A stretch of DNA of 64,000 nucleotides from Gautieria morchelliformis (taxonomy: Eukaryota; Basidiomycota; Agaricomycetes; Gomphales; Gomphaceae), in NCBI GenBank assembly GCA_015179125.1, contig WHVA01000307.1, positions 62,001 to 126,000 of the forward strand, written 5' to 3'. Position numbers and translations under genes: made by a program. Every line of letters starts with the position of its first letter. The stretch's first letter is position 1. A model generated the notes under the pieces. The model ran no database searches and was not told the DNA's origin. It was given only the letters and a program-made list of their open reading frames with translations. Positions 21,358 to 31,762 of the stretch are shown piece after piece.

Positions 21358-24069
21358 TCAGTTGCGGCTGACAATTGCATCAAGATGCATCATAGCACTG
21401 CGTGAGACTGTATGATGGCCCTTTTGTTTTCTAATGGCCCATGCTGCTGCCTGCCCTGTCAGGCCAATCCTGTAAGCACTCATGAACCGCCAGGCTCTGT
21501 TGATAAAACGTCGGATGACATCCACCGGGCAAGCATTGAGAGCAGCAAATGCTGCTTTTTTGGCATCATCAAAGGTTCTCTTGGGCACTTGCCGATATCT
21601 GTACTTCACCCACCCCCAATACTTAGACAATGTGAATAAGTTGACAAATTACCAATTGAAGTAAAAGTAAATATTACCATTTCAATGGGATTGAGTTCAC
21701 AGTGGAACTTTGGGAGGAATATGCATTCATGCCCAGCCTCTTTTATGAGTGTTTCAAGCATAGACAACTGGTTTACAAAGTCATCTTGCTGGCTAAGCAA
21801 TCGAGCCATGCAGCACCATTGACTCTCAAATGGACAGACAGGGGAACGCTTTGCCTTGAGACCTTTAATATTAAACCCACGTTCTGTAAGAGTCTGTTCC
21901 AGGCCCTTCTGTTGGCTATCATCAGTGGTCATTCTCTGTACTTTGCCACGGAGTTCAGGTGTGGGATTGTTGTGTGGAATAATTGTATCCTTCTGATGCC
22001 GTTGCTTGCCACCATTGCTTTTATTCATTTCAAATGCCTTGAGTGCATCTGGTGGCAGCGCCGCATGTGCAGATGACTGATCAAATATAAAAAGGGCTTG
22101 ACAGCCAGGGTGTGCCGCTTCGAATGTTGGAATTGCTGAAGATTTCACTTGCTCAATGAGTTAAGCACAATCCCAGTATGGATCTGCATTTGAACCGGGA
22201 AAGATGACCTTGCGTGCACTGGAGGAAATGCTGCCATCATCATTGAAAGAAACCAACCATCCATTCACCTCTTCTATGAAGTCTGAGATGTGAATCAGCC
22301 GACCATTTCCTTTTTTCTGGAGGATTTGTTCACCCTTCTGTAGCCTGACATGGTTGATTAGATTCAAGTATAAGAATTAAATATACATACATACCAGGTA
22401 GAACCTTTGAAGTCATTTTGTTGACAGCAGCTCTCATCGTGAAACTCAGCAATGAGAAGCCTTTCACCTGGCTGAAGTTTGGGTTCAACTCGCTTCAGCT
22501 CAGGCCCCTCAAATTTAATCATCCATTGTTCATATTTCTCCATCATTGGGAGAAAAACCTCATTCCGATACTTGACAACATCAGCCCTCTCATGGCCATC
22601 CATGTACACCCCTTTTCGCAAGATGGTGCGTGTCCAGCCAAGCTTCACCAACCACCTCCGTGCAGTCCTCTCGCAGAGTGGTTTCTTCAAGGTAATATTC
22701 AGGGAGGGGAGAATCTGTGAGTTGAGGGCATGGCAGAAGAGCTGAGGGGTGATTGAGCCAATGCGCTGTTCTGTAAGCCATGTTCTCGCTGCAACTTTGA
22801 CAGCCTCATCTTTTAATAGAGACTGTGAGTTCTTGCTGCCACCCCTGGATTCAATAGGGAGCTGCTCAAATACTTGATAATGGCGTGCAAGACCTCTGAT
22901 ACGGCGTGCAAAATGTTCACTGGATCCACCCTGCTTTTCATGCCACTGTGCTGCAACCTCCCTGCTTGAAGTGATCCAGCCATGACCCTTCAACCCAAGT
23001 GTCGCAATAGTACGAAGGATCATTAGCTGGTTGATGTCCTTCAGTGGCATATGTGCATGCTTTTTTTTCAAATCATCTTTGACTTGATCTCGCAAGTCCT
23101 TCCAGCCACGAATATTCACCAATGGCCTCACCATGTCCGTAACCTCATCTTCCCATGGCTCTTCTTCTCCAGCTGTGTCCCTTTCACCTTCTTCTTCACC
23201 TCCTTCTCCAGCTGTGTCCCCTTTGCCTCCTTCTTTGCCTCCTTCTACAGCTGTGTCCCCTTTGCCTCCTTCTTCGCCTCCTTCTCCAGCTATGTCCCCT
23301 TCACCTCCTTCTCCACCAGCGTCCCCTCCTTCTTCAGCCTCACCATCGCTGCCACTTCCATCCTCTGTGCTTCTCTCCTTTCGCTTTCGAGACGTTGCAA
23401 TAGGAGTAAGGTCTTCAAAGGAAAGTGGTGGAGGAGTAAGGGACTCTTGGTGAATCTGGATAGGAGCCGTGGCAGGTGCTTCAGAGCGGTCCACAACAGG
23501 CAGGCACGTCACATAAGTATCAAGAGTTTGCTGACCCTCTAACATGGAACGATAACGACGCCGAGTACATTCTGATTTACTGCTGACATCTGGGCCTTTG
23601 ACATATTGTTTGGGACGAGCTGCACAACAACGGTTGGCCTATTTTTGAGTGCGGCAGAAACTTATAACTCACCTTTTTTATCCATCAATCACTTCATCCT
23701 CTTTCTCTTTGACGCTTCTGGCATCCAATCCTCATCACTCGGATCATCACCATTTTCCACGGCAAATTTCAGGAGTCTCGCATGCAAAACATGCTCCTCC
23801 TCCCCCAAACCCAGCCATCCAGTGTCAGAATCCACTGACCCGTCGTCTTCGTCGTTCGACTCCTCCGATTCCTCCCAGTTTGGCTGCAAACTGTCATTCT
23901 GGTGAGGTTCCCAGGCTGGGTCATCTTCCTCTGTGCTGCTGGGATCAGTAGAAAGAGCAGCTGCTGAATGAAGCAGGGACACCTGGGAGGGTGCATCCAC
24001 AGGTGAGACAACATGCTGGGCTTGGTTTCGAAGCCCAGCTATATTACGCTTTTGTTTCTTGCCTCGCAT
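21358..24069 (-). pseudogene. Tc1/mariner-type DDE transposase, intron-bearing
   Basis: Exons on the minus strand: 24069-23673 (MRGKKQKRNIAGLR, then acidic), 23619-22395, 22344-21678 and 21621-21358; introns of 50-56 nt have GT-AG ends and keep the frame. Residues: an acidic Gly/Glu repeat (GGEEGGKGDTA), a DNA-binding helical part, then the catalytic core with Asp in LLIAEFHDESCCQ, Asp in FIFDQSSAHA and Glu in FHCELNPIEM followed by YWGWVKYRYR, i.e. a D-D-E set of Tc1/mariner type. It would cut and paste the element at TA. An in-frame TAA at 22161-22163 sits between YWDCA and LIEQVKSS, where I expect Gln; another TGA lies just before the first intron. Both fit C-to-T change. Confidence 0.88.
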
Positions 24070-24380
24070 GCGTCAAGCTGGCCAAATCACGTGAGTATGT
24101 TATGTAATATTAAAATAATTATTTCGCCTGAATCCGTCGTGGATTTTTTTTATTTCTTCAGAATCAGATTCAGCTTGAAGAAAGCTATCGATTCCGCCAT
24201 TTTCTATATTTTTAGCTATTTTTTTGGTGTCCGGCCAAATTTTGAAGGGCCAAATTTTCAAATAGCACATTCTGAGAAATCGGCTTGTGGAAACCTGCCC
24301 TTAAGGACCTAAATAGACTCTATCTAGGCTTAAAAATGATATTCTAACGCAGGTGGGGTGCCCATAACCGGTTCATTTTT

Positions 24381-24407
24381 TTAGTGGACTTTGGTTGTCC
24401 GTGACTG
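24381..24407. repeat. Right terminal inverted repeat of the Tc1/mariner element
   Basis: Reverse complement of the left repeat with two transitions; TA follows at 24408. Confidence 0.9.
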
Positions 24408-24589
24408 TATTTGTAATCGTCGAATCCCCTTGCTTGTCAAGGGCACTGGGATCCGATAAATCGTGGGAAATCCGACACCTTTTGCCGAGGTTTCTCCGCG
24501 TATTACGCGATTCGTGCGCGCTCACGTTGTTTTCTTGCCGCCCCGTTTGTCTTTCTTTCTGCTGTGTGCGCCTCCCGCCTGCTTTCCCA

Positions 24590-25490
24590 TATCCTGTCCT
24601 CTTTCACTGTTGGTCGTCGTCGTTGGTGACTCTCGCCCAATTCCTTACTGAGGTTACAGCTTTTGTGTGTGTTCGTGCCTTGTCCACGTGCGGCCTGCTT
24701 TCCCGTATCCTGTCCGTGTCTTTCCCTGCTCGTCATATCGTTCGTGCTCAGGCTCGTTCTTCGATGCCTTTCCTTAATAAGTCAGTTAGTGGTCGTTTGG
24801 TAATTCTTCAAGGTCTTTCCTTCATGTCACGTGGTCTCTGTGCTCTTATTCTTTGCCTTGTGCGTCAGCCACCTTCGACTGTATAAATGTCGCCTTTGAA
24901 TTCGGGATGCACACCCGCCTGTACGTCTTCCTTCTTTCCCCCTCATTCTGGGTATCTGATCAGGTCGGCTGTTTTCGCATCTCCTGTCCATGTGTTTCCC
25001 TGCTCGTCCTAGTCCTTGCTGGTCAGGCTCGTGTGTCGTCGCCTCTCCTTAGTAAATCAGTTACTGCTCACTTGGTCTTTCTTCAATGTCTTTCCTTCAT
25101 GTCACATGGCCTCGGCATTCTTATTTATAGCCTTGTGTGTCCGCCACCTTCATCAACGTAAATGTCGCCTGTGTTTCTGATCTGGTCTTCCGTCTTCTCA
25201 TCGCAAACCCGGCCGCACGTGTTCCTTCTCTCGCCCTCGTTCTGGAGTCCCTGATCGTGTCCTCCCTTTATGTATCTGATCAGGTCTGCTGCTTTCGCTT
25301 ATCCTCTCCATGTCTTTCCCTGCTTATTGTAGTCCTTCCTGCTCATGGTCGTCTTGCACGCCTTTGCTTAATAAGCCTGTTGGTGATCAGTTGGTCTATC
25401 TTCAATGTCTTTCATTCATATCACTTGGTCTTGGCGTTCTCAACCACAGGCTTGTGCGTCAGCCACTTTTAACTTTAAATGTCGCCTCTG
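24590..25490. repeat. Three-copy tandem repeat of about 270-320 bp
   Basis: Units near 24680-24890, 24955-25165 and 25275-25485 share TATCTGATCAGGTC (last two), TCCCTGCTCGTC, CTTCAATGTCTTTC, TCACATGG and the closing GCCACCTTC ... AAATGTCGCC. The copies differ by many substitutions and small indels. The open frames in it are short and differ between copies, so I read it as non-coding. Confidence 0.75.
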
Positions 25491-26015
25491 ACTTGTCTGC
25501 GATAGTTCGCTCATCCCGCCATCCGCTTAGCATCATTCCCGATAGTGTGCGCTATCTGTTCGTTGATGATTTCGTCATCTCCCGCTCCCTGCTTATGATG
25601 TCAACTACTCCATGATCGCCTCGAAAGACTACGAACGTTGCCTGCTCGGCGCGATGGTAGAAGTCCACTTGACTCTGATTCAATACCTTATTGGAAGGAA
25701 AGGTTCTACATTAGTAGCTGATCTGCGTGAGATGATGGTGCTCCGGGCCCCTTGTGGACTGCCCCAGAGTCCAACTAAAAGGAGTTTATTGGCAGGGTCA
25801 TCTATGACACCGAAGAAACGTTTGTGTACAGCACCTAAGTAGCACATGTATATACACTACCAATTTACAACGCCTCCTGGCTTGACCAGACTAGTGTGTC
25901 AGGGCAAGCAAGGGGTGCTGCCGGCACCGCGGCCCTACATCTAGTACCTTGATGCCCCCAAGCAAAGGGACTCAAGTAAAACTTGCGAGAGCAACGGTCA
26001 ACATCCAAAACTGAC
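25491..26015. other. Upstream region of the kinase gene
   Basis: No gene recognised. It contains a roughly 50-bp segment (25905-25955, with CTGCCGGCACCGCGGCCC) found inverted inside the MITE-like element at 50351-50400. Confidence 0.5.
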
Positions 26016-27119
26016 ATGGCCGCCTCTCCTCTCATCCTTGACAAATATTATGCTCTGGAGCGTATAGGGGCGGGAGCTTATGGTACTCTTACTTCCACAA
26101 CTCCCCGCTGTTCTGACAAGGCCGAATTGCCGTTTTAGGATTGGTTTTTCGGGAAACAGATGCAGAAGAGCCATCTGAATCCTCAGCGCAATATGCGATA
26201 AAACTTGAGCGTGCTTCCAAAAAGAAACAACGGCCCCCTTCAGAACACGAAGCTAACGTCCTGAAGATCCTGGCTGATGCCAATGTCTCTCCGCAGATCC
26301 CTCGCGTGATAGATTATGGCTACGATAAACCCAAGCACTCAAAAGCCCTGGTTCTTGATCTATTGGGCCGCGACCTCCAGTCCATGCGTAAACAGTGTGG
26401 AGGTCGGTTCAGCATCAAGACCACTTTAGTGCTGGCCACTCTGCTCGTGCGTGTTCGTGACTTCTATTCCGTTTTTCTCTGATCTCGCATTTCTTCTCAG
26501 ATTCCTACTATTCGGTATATCCACTCCAAAAGTTTTGTCCACAGAGATATAAATCCCGGAAATATGCTTTTGGGGCCTAAGGGCAGCGAAACTAGCGTTT
26601 ACATTGTCGACTTCGGCATTTCTAGACGGTATAGAAATCCTCGAAACAGTGTCCATATGCCATTCCTTGACGGGAAGCCGCTGGTCGGCACCGTTCGTTA
26701 CGCGAGTCTCAATACTCATGTCGGGATAGGTGAGTTGTTGAGGTTCCGAAAGTACTCCTGATTAAGTAGATTCATCTTTTGCCAAAGAACAGACACGGCG
26801 GGATGACATTGAGTGCCTGGCATATGCCCTTATCGATTGCTTGCGAGACTTGCCGTGGGGAGATATTACGGGCGGAACCTCGAAGCAGTTTGAGGACAGG
26901 GTCAGAGAAAAGAAACGATCTTGGACACCCGAACGACTCTGTGTTGGCATCCCCAACGCATTCAAACTACTTCTTTCTCATGCCCGACAACTCAATTTTG
27001 ACGAGGAACCCGACTACGACGGTCTACAAAAGGCCTTTACAGATGAACTGAAGCAGCATGGGTATTCTCCGGATACCTCTCTCGACTGGTCTGCAGCTAG
27101 TGACAGCAAAGGTGCTTGA
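26016..27119 (+). CDS. Casein kinase 1-like protein kinase
   Basis: Four exons: 26016-26082, 26139-26446, 26501-26729 and 26788-27119, with GT-AG introns of 54-58 nt and unbroken frame, about 312 residues. Kinase motifs in order: Gly-rich loop IGAGAYG, catalytic Lys in YAIKLE, hinge LVLDLLGRDL, catalytic loop HRDINPGN, metal-binding DFG, then GTVRYASLNTHVGI and EQTRRDDIECLAYALID, which is the CK1 signature that replaces the usual APE motif. CK1 enzymes phosphorylate acidic or primed Ser/Thr sites; this short form lacks the long C-terminal extension and palmitoylation tail of yeast Yck proteins. The ATG opens the only frame that splices into the Gly loop. It reads intact. A gag-only LINE is inserted exactly at its stop codon. 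Confidence 0.9.
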
Positions 27120-27126
27120 TGGTTGT
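27119..27126. repeat. Candidate LINE copy 2 target duplication, left
   Basis: ATGGTTGT, repeated at 28059-28066 after the A-rich tail. Only 8 bp, so less secure than copy 1. Confidence 0.5.
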
Positions 27127-27790
27127 GATACCGTGTTCCATAGTGTGGGCTCAGAGCATGAGCACGACGCGATAATCAAGAAAGCTCACCGGTGGCTCCC
27201 AGTTTTGTCGACGAACCTGCGTATTGCCCCAAAGACTTACCTGGTGATCGTTCACGCCATCCCCACTACATTTAATCCAGATCGAGACAGTGATGACATC
27301 GCTATGCTGCTGGACGATAATGAGCACATCATTCCCCATCCTTCCATGCTGCAACGTGCTGAATTTGTCTCCCGCTCTCCACAGCTACATCAGAAGGTGC
27401 ACTCATCCCTTGTCCTATATCTAACTGATCGCCATGTGTCCAACAAATGCATCCAACAACACATCACATACCAATGATGCCTTCACTCGACCACACGTTT
27501 CATATGGCATCCCCCATAATGCTTCAACTGCTACGGCATAGGCCACTTTGCTCAATCTTGCAACCACCACGAAATGTGGAATATGCATGGGCCCACATGC
27601 TACATTCGACTGCAAGTGCCCTGACCAGAATACATGCCAGGAGTCAATGTGTGCACATGTTACACCGAAATGCGCCCTCTGCAATGGATCCCATGCAGCG
27701 ACTGACCGCAAGCTTTGCAGGGCTTGTCAATCCCTTCTTAACCAGCACACTTGGAGTGCTGCAACAGCAGATGGTCTGTATCATGCCTGA
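27127..27790 (+). pseudogene. LINE ORF1 fragment, copy 2
   Basis: Reads GSEHEHDAIIKKAHRWLPVL and on, with the same three Cys/His clusters as copy 1 (FNCYGIGHFAQSC; ATTTKCGICMGPHATFDCKC in a shifted frame; CALCNGSHAATDRKLC). Breaks: TGA at 27475-27477, then TAA about 11 codons later where copy 1 has CAA, and a frame change after the first knuckle. It ends at the shared TGA 27788-27790. Several differences from copy 1 are C/T or G/A. Confidence 0.68.
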
Positions 27791-28046
27791 AGGAGAGGTA
27801 AACTACAATGCAATGAGAGGAGGACCAAAGGAGGAGATGAACAGGTAAAAGGTCGAGATTCACCAGGCACAAAGCCACACACACCCCCGGCCCCCATAGG
27901 CATGGACAAGCTCAGGCCTCGCCCAAAGAGCACAAGCAGAGATAGAGGACAAAAGGCGAGAAGGAGTAGATATAAGATAGGAGCTGTACTTACCGTCTTA
28001 CATAGGGTGTGGCCCCAAAAGACATAAAATTGGATGAAAAAAAAAA
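27127..28046 (+). mobile_element. Gag-only LINE-like element, copy 2
   Basis: The plus-strand sequence resembles copy 1 (17011-18680, minus) from the middle of ORF1 to the shared 3' tail (CATAGGGTGTGGCCCC at about 28004, then AAAAGACATAAAATTGGATG) and a run of ten A at 28036-28046. The region between the ORF stop and the tail is only about 210 bp and does not match copy 1 there, and it holds no RT. It is 5' truncated further than copy 1. Confidence 0.72.
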
Positions 28047-28066
28047 TTTTTTTGATGAATGGTTGT

Positions 28067-28591
28067 TAATGTAGTGATCTTTTTCAAGATCACTCTGAGT
28101 CCACAATCAGTTGGTCACTTGGTGATCAACTGCAGGCTAGTTCAAAAAGGTGTAAGGAAGTGTGCTCTTAAGACCTTGTGTCACAAGGGCAGACAGAACT
28201 TGACCAAGATGTGGTATTCTGGATGCTACATAGTGACAGTTGTAAGGTAAGAGTAAGATGGGGAACCGCTGGACAGTTCCCATCCACAAACTATACAGTG
28301 GGTCCATAGGGGCCCACTGGCATTAGCTAAGATACAATGTACATAGGTTATTTACAGTCTCACTATGTCACATGGGAGGAAAACAGGGTAAAACATATGC
28401 AAAGCACATGGTGCACCCATAAGTAGCCAATGACACAAATACTTAGTAACAATGGTCTCAAAGGATAGCCAATGAAATGAAGAGTAAGCATTGTCTCACA
28501 ATGTCACATGGGAGGAAAACATGGTAAAACATATTCAAAGGAACACAAACTTTTACATGTTGTATGTGTAATAGAAGACTACTCTAATATT
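28067..28591. other. Spacer with hairpins and a 45-bp duplication
   Basis: A hairpin GTGATCTTTTTCAAGATCAC lies at 28074-28093, a second one (AGTTGGTCA/TGATCAACT) at 28109-28131, followed by CTAG at 28137-28140. The segment ATGTCACATGGGAGGAAAAC occurs at 28369 and 28499, with similar flanks. No gene seen. Confidence 0.5.
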
Positions 28592-28863
28592 TCCTATAGG
28601 TGAAAGCGGCTCGGTGGGTTGTGGGCGTCGAGCTTATGTCAGGTTTTAGGTCAGCCTTAGTCAGCTGGCCAATCGGATGCGAGCGGCGCAGCCACGAGCC
28701 AAGAACGCTGCGCAGCATGGTCATGTGACCGTTTGCGTTCCAAATTAGGTCAGCGGCGAGCGGCGCAGCCGCGAGCATAGAACGCTGCGCAGCGGTCACG
28801 TGACCCGTTCGCGACCAGAGCGCGCATACGCGAGCGTGGTTCGTGCACGACACGCGCGCGCGG

Positions 28864-28869
28864 TATAAA
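28864..28869 (+). promoter_or_regulatory. TATA box in Helitron unit 1
   Basis: TATAAA after a GC-rich region with repeated GCGGCGCAGCCGC palindromes, and before a CT-rich tract (CTGTCTGCTCTGTCTG). The same arrangement occurs in units 2 and 3. Confidence 0.55.
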
Positions 28870-29219
28870 GGCCGAATGGTAAGGAGGGAACGCCAGGAAC
28901 CTGCCCAACCGCCGATTCCTCTGTCTGCTGTCTGCTATGTGCTCTGTCTGCTCTGTCTGCTCTGTCCTCTGTCTGCTCTGTCCTCTGTGCTGTCTGCTAT
29001 GTGCTCTGTCCGCTGTCTGCTCTGTGCTCTGCTGTTTGCTCTGGGTGCTGTCTCCTCCTTTAGCTGGCTGCCTGTCTATTGCTTTGCTGGCTTTCTATTG
29101 GTAGGTAATATGTTTTGTTTAATGCATTGCCATGTATTTTATTTTATTTGTGTTTGTAATTTTATTAGTTCTTTTTTTTTTCATCATAGTATTGTCACAT
29201 GTGTATTATATTTTGGTGA

Positions 29220-29880
29220 TTTCTTTTGAAAATAGATTTAAATACCTTCCAAAGACTGCTGAAAAAAATGTATTTTAATATCAATATTTTTCAGGTTTTT
29301 TTCGAAAATAGACATCAATAAGTTCCCTCTAAAATTAATGAGATTCTGCTTTTAAATGTGGTTTGTTTTATTGTTTTATTTACTGTAAAGCCACTTACCA
29401 GCCACTCCTCTCTGGCTATACTGGTGGCCGGCTTACTATGGCTTTGGCTGGGCTCTGGGTTTCTCTGTCAGTCTCAGGGCTTCTCTGGCTTTGGCTGGGC
29501 ATTAATAACAGCCTCTGCTTCAATGTACTGTACTTTTTCGACATTTTTTCGCAGATAGATGTCAATAAATTATCCTGACTTTGTGAAAATTGTCAGCTTA
29601 AATGTACAGTGCATTTTTTTGACATTTTTCAAAAATAGATAATCTTGACTCTGCTAAAATTAATAACAACTTCAGCTTAAATGTACTGAACATTTATTTT
29701 GACATTTTTTGAAAAATAGATAATCCTGACTTTGCTAAAATTAATGACAGCAGCTGCTTAAATATGGCTTCCTTTACTATTTTATTTATGTCTGTATATG
29801 TCACAAAATAGATATTGATACATGTCCCTGAGTTTGCGAAAAGTTAATGATAAGTAACAACCCCTGCTCGCTTCACTTTG
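29220..29880. repeat. AT-rich tandem repeat of about 78 bp, unit 1
   Basis: Degenerate copies of a block with TTTTTTGACATTTTTTCG, AAATAGAT, AATTATCCTGACTTTG, TAAAATTAATAACA and CAGCTTAAATGTACTG. Related blocks are in units 2 (32540-33175) and 3 (34555-35215). Confidence 0.8.
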
Positions 29881-29884
29881 AAGC

Positions 29885-30540
29885 CCTTGGGGATATGCTA
29901 CACATGCCATTGGGACATGCTATGCATGCTATACTTGAGGGGCATGCTACACACACTAACATGCATGCTATGCATGGGGACACACACGCTATGCTTGGGG
30001 ACACCCATGTTATGCGTGGAGACACACATGTTATGCATGGGGACAAGCATGCTATGCATGGGGATGCGCACACTATATGTGGGGACACACTATGCTTGGG
30101 GGACATGGTACAAACAAGGGACACACTACAGGGGAATACACTACAAACACGGGACATTCTACACATGCTATACTTGGGGGACATGCTACAAACAAAGGAC
30201 ATGCTATGCACACTATACTTGGGGGACATGTTATGCATTGGGGACACACTTTGCACACTATACTTGAGGGGGATGCTACACACACTACATGGAGGGACAT
30301 GCTATGTTTGGGGACATGCTACAAACCAGGGACATGCTATGCATGTGGGACACGCCATGCACACTGTACTTGGGGATATGCAACATGTGGAGACACACTA
30401 TGCATGGAGGACATGCTACGCACACTATACTTGGGGACATGTTATATGTGGGCCAGGGACACAATAAGCATGCTATATTCGAGGCTATGCATGGAGGACA
30501 TGCTATGCACGCTATATTTGGGCACATGCAGATATGTGTA
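29885..30540. repeat. GGGACAYGCTATGCATG satellite, unit 1
   Basis: Tandem short units, mostly 21 bp in the first half and a longer higher-order unit (with GGGGGACATGCTACAAAC) in the second half. It is open in several frames on both strands because the 21-bp unit has no stop; I do not call it coding. Confidence 0.85.
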
Positions 30541-30673
30541 GAGACATTACCTATCTTGATGTGTTACTTATAGCTACTTTCAATTGCAATGAGATGTGTT
30601 TTACTTATCCCAAGTTTGATTTACCCAATGCGTTTGACCTACACCCCCGTGTGAAGCATGGGTATCCACCTAG
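30541..30673 (+). other. Decayed internal Helitron 3' end, unit 1
   Basis: The sequence from GACATTACCTATCTTGATG to a weakened hairpin (CCCGTGTGAAGCATGGG) and TATCCACCTAG. It resembles the true end at 32166 but the stem has mismatches. It is preserved at the same place in unit 3 (36195-36326). Confidence 0.65.
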
Positions 30674-31022
30674 AGGTAAGGGTTCAACAATCGAGTTAAG
30701 TTGGATATCAGAAATCGAGTTGGAAGGCAGAGGTCAGAGAGACAGAGGCCTTGCAAGTACTTGCTGTGGTAAGAACAGGAAACAGTGCAAAGAGAGTCAC
30801 ATATCAAAGTCAATTATCTGATTGCAGAACAGAGGTACACATGACTGGGTTTTATACAAAGAGCTGAGACAACATGTCAGAAGGTAGAGGTAAGCAATTC
30901 CAGTGCAAGCAATAAATGGAGTAAGTAACTAATCCGGAACAAGAGGAACTACAAGGGGGTGCCGGGTAGAACTAAGAACAATCAATAGGCAAAACAACAA
31001 GGGGAATGTGGGTCTAATTGAT

Positions 31023-31762
31023 TGTTACGTATCGGAATTCCCGGAGGTCGGAACTGGACGGGACAACAGCTTCAACTTATGTGTTGCACCCCTGATGAAC
31101 TACCATCCTAAGTATTTTGGGATTGACTTGCAGATATCGGAGAAGGCAGAAGTCGGGAACAGAGTACTGAGAGTCGAGGTTCGAGGGTCGGAGAACAAAG
31201 GTCAGAAGAGGCGGAAGAGGCGGAGGACACAGGGTCGGGAGCGGAAGGAGACAAGACTAGCAAAACTCGCTGTGCTAAGAACAGGAGACAGTGCGAAGGG
31301 AATCACATATCGAAGTTGATTATCTGATTGTAGGAACGGAGACATACATGAGGGGGTTTAATACAAAGAGCTGAAGCAACAGGTATTGGTATGGTACTAA
31401 GCAAATTCTGGAGAGTGCAGGAATCGGATAGACATACGGGGCAAGTAACTAATACGGAACAATGGGATGACAAGGGGGGTGCAGGGTAGGGTAAGTACAA
31501 TGGCAAAGAACAAGGCAAGTAAGTACAATAGGCCTCGGAAGAAACAGAATTACGGAAATGGTATCTTGCTGTGTTCAGGGTCGAGTACGGGGGCCGGTAT
31601 CTGGAGGTGGCCAGGGGTACTGAAATCACAAGGGTCGAGGTAGAGGGTTGCGGATGGTGCGGATGTTGTGGAATAGAGTCGGAGGTGGTGCGGAGGCGGT
31701 GCAGAGGTGGTGCGGAGGATATGCGGATATGGCGGAGATGGTTGAGGGGAACAGTCGTAACA
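31023..31762. repeat. 740-bp solo LTR in Helitron unit 1
   Basis: Starts TGTTACGTATCGG, ends CAGTCGTAACA, flanked by perfect TTGAT duplications (31018-31022, 31763-31767). The corresponding place in unit 3 (36661-36672) reads CTAATTGATAGTGG, i.e. the empty site with one TTGAT. It is related in parts to the Gypsy-1 LTR at 3511-4055. Confidence 0.9.

Larger units (their letters stand above)
21138..24407 (-). mobile_element. Tc1/mariner-superfamily DNA transposon
   Basis: 3,270 bp bounded by inverted repeats: 21138 starts CAGTCGCGGACAACCAAAG and the right end, read inward, starts CAGTCACGGACAACCAAAG; the 27-bp repeats have two C/T differences. TA flanks both ends (21136-21137, 24408-24409), the Tc1/mariner target duplication. 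One multi-exon transposase gene lies on the minus strand. The element looks complete in structure, but the transposase carries nonsense codons. Confidence 0.92.

Noticed and set aside
23051..23542. 163-codon plus-strand ORF rich in Ser, Phe and Pro
   Set aside because: Antisense to the acidic Gly/Glu repeat of the Tc1/mariner transposase.
24395..24886. 163-codon plus-strand ORF
   Set aside because: It starts inside the right inverted repeat of the Tc1/mariner element and runs into the first copy of the tandem repeat; the frame is not kept in the other copies.
29847..30467. 206-codon ORF and its antisense partners in Helitron unit 1
   Set aside because: Same satellite as in unit 3; open frames are a consequence of unit length.
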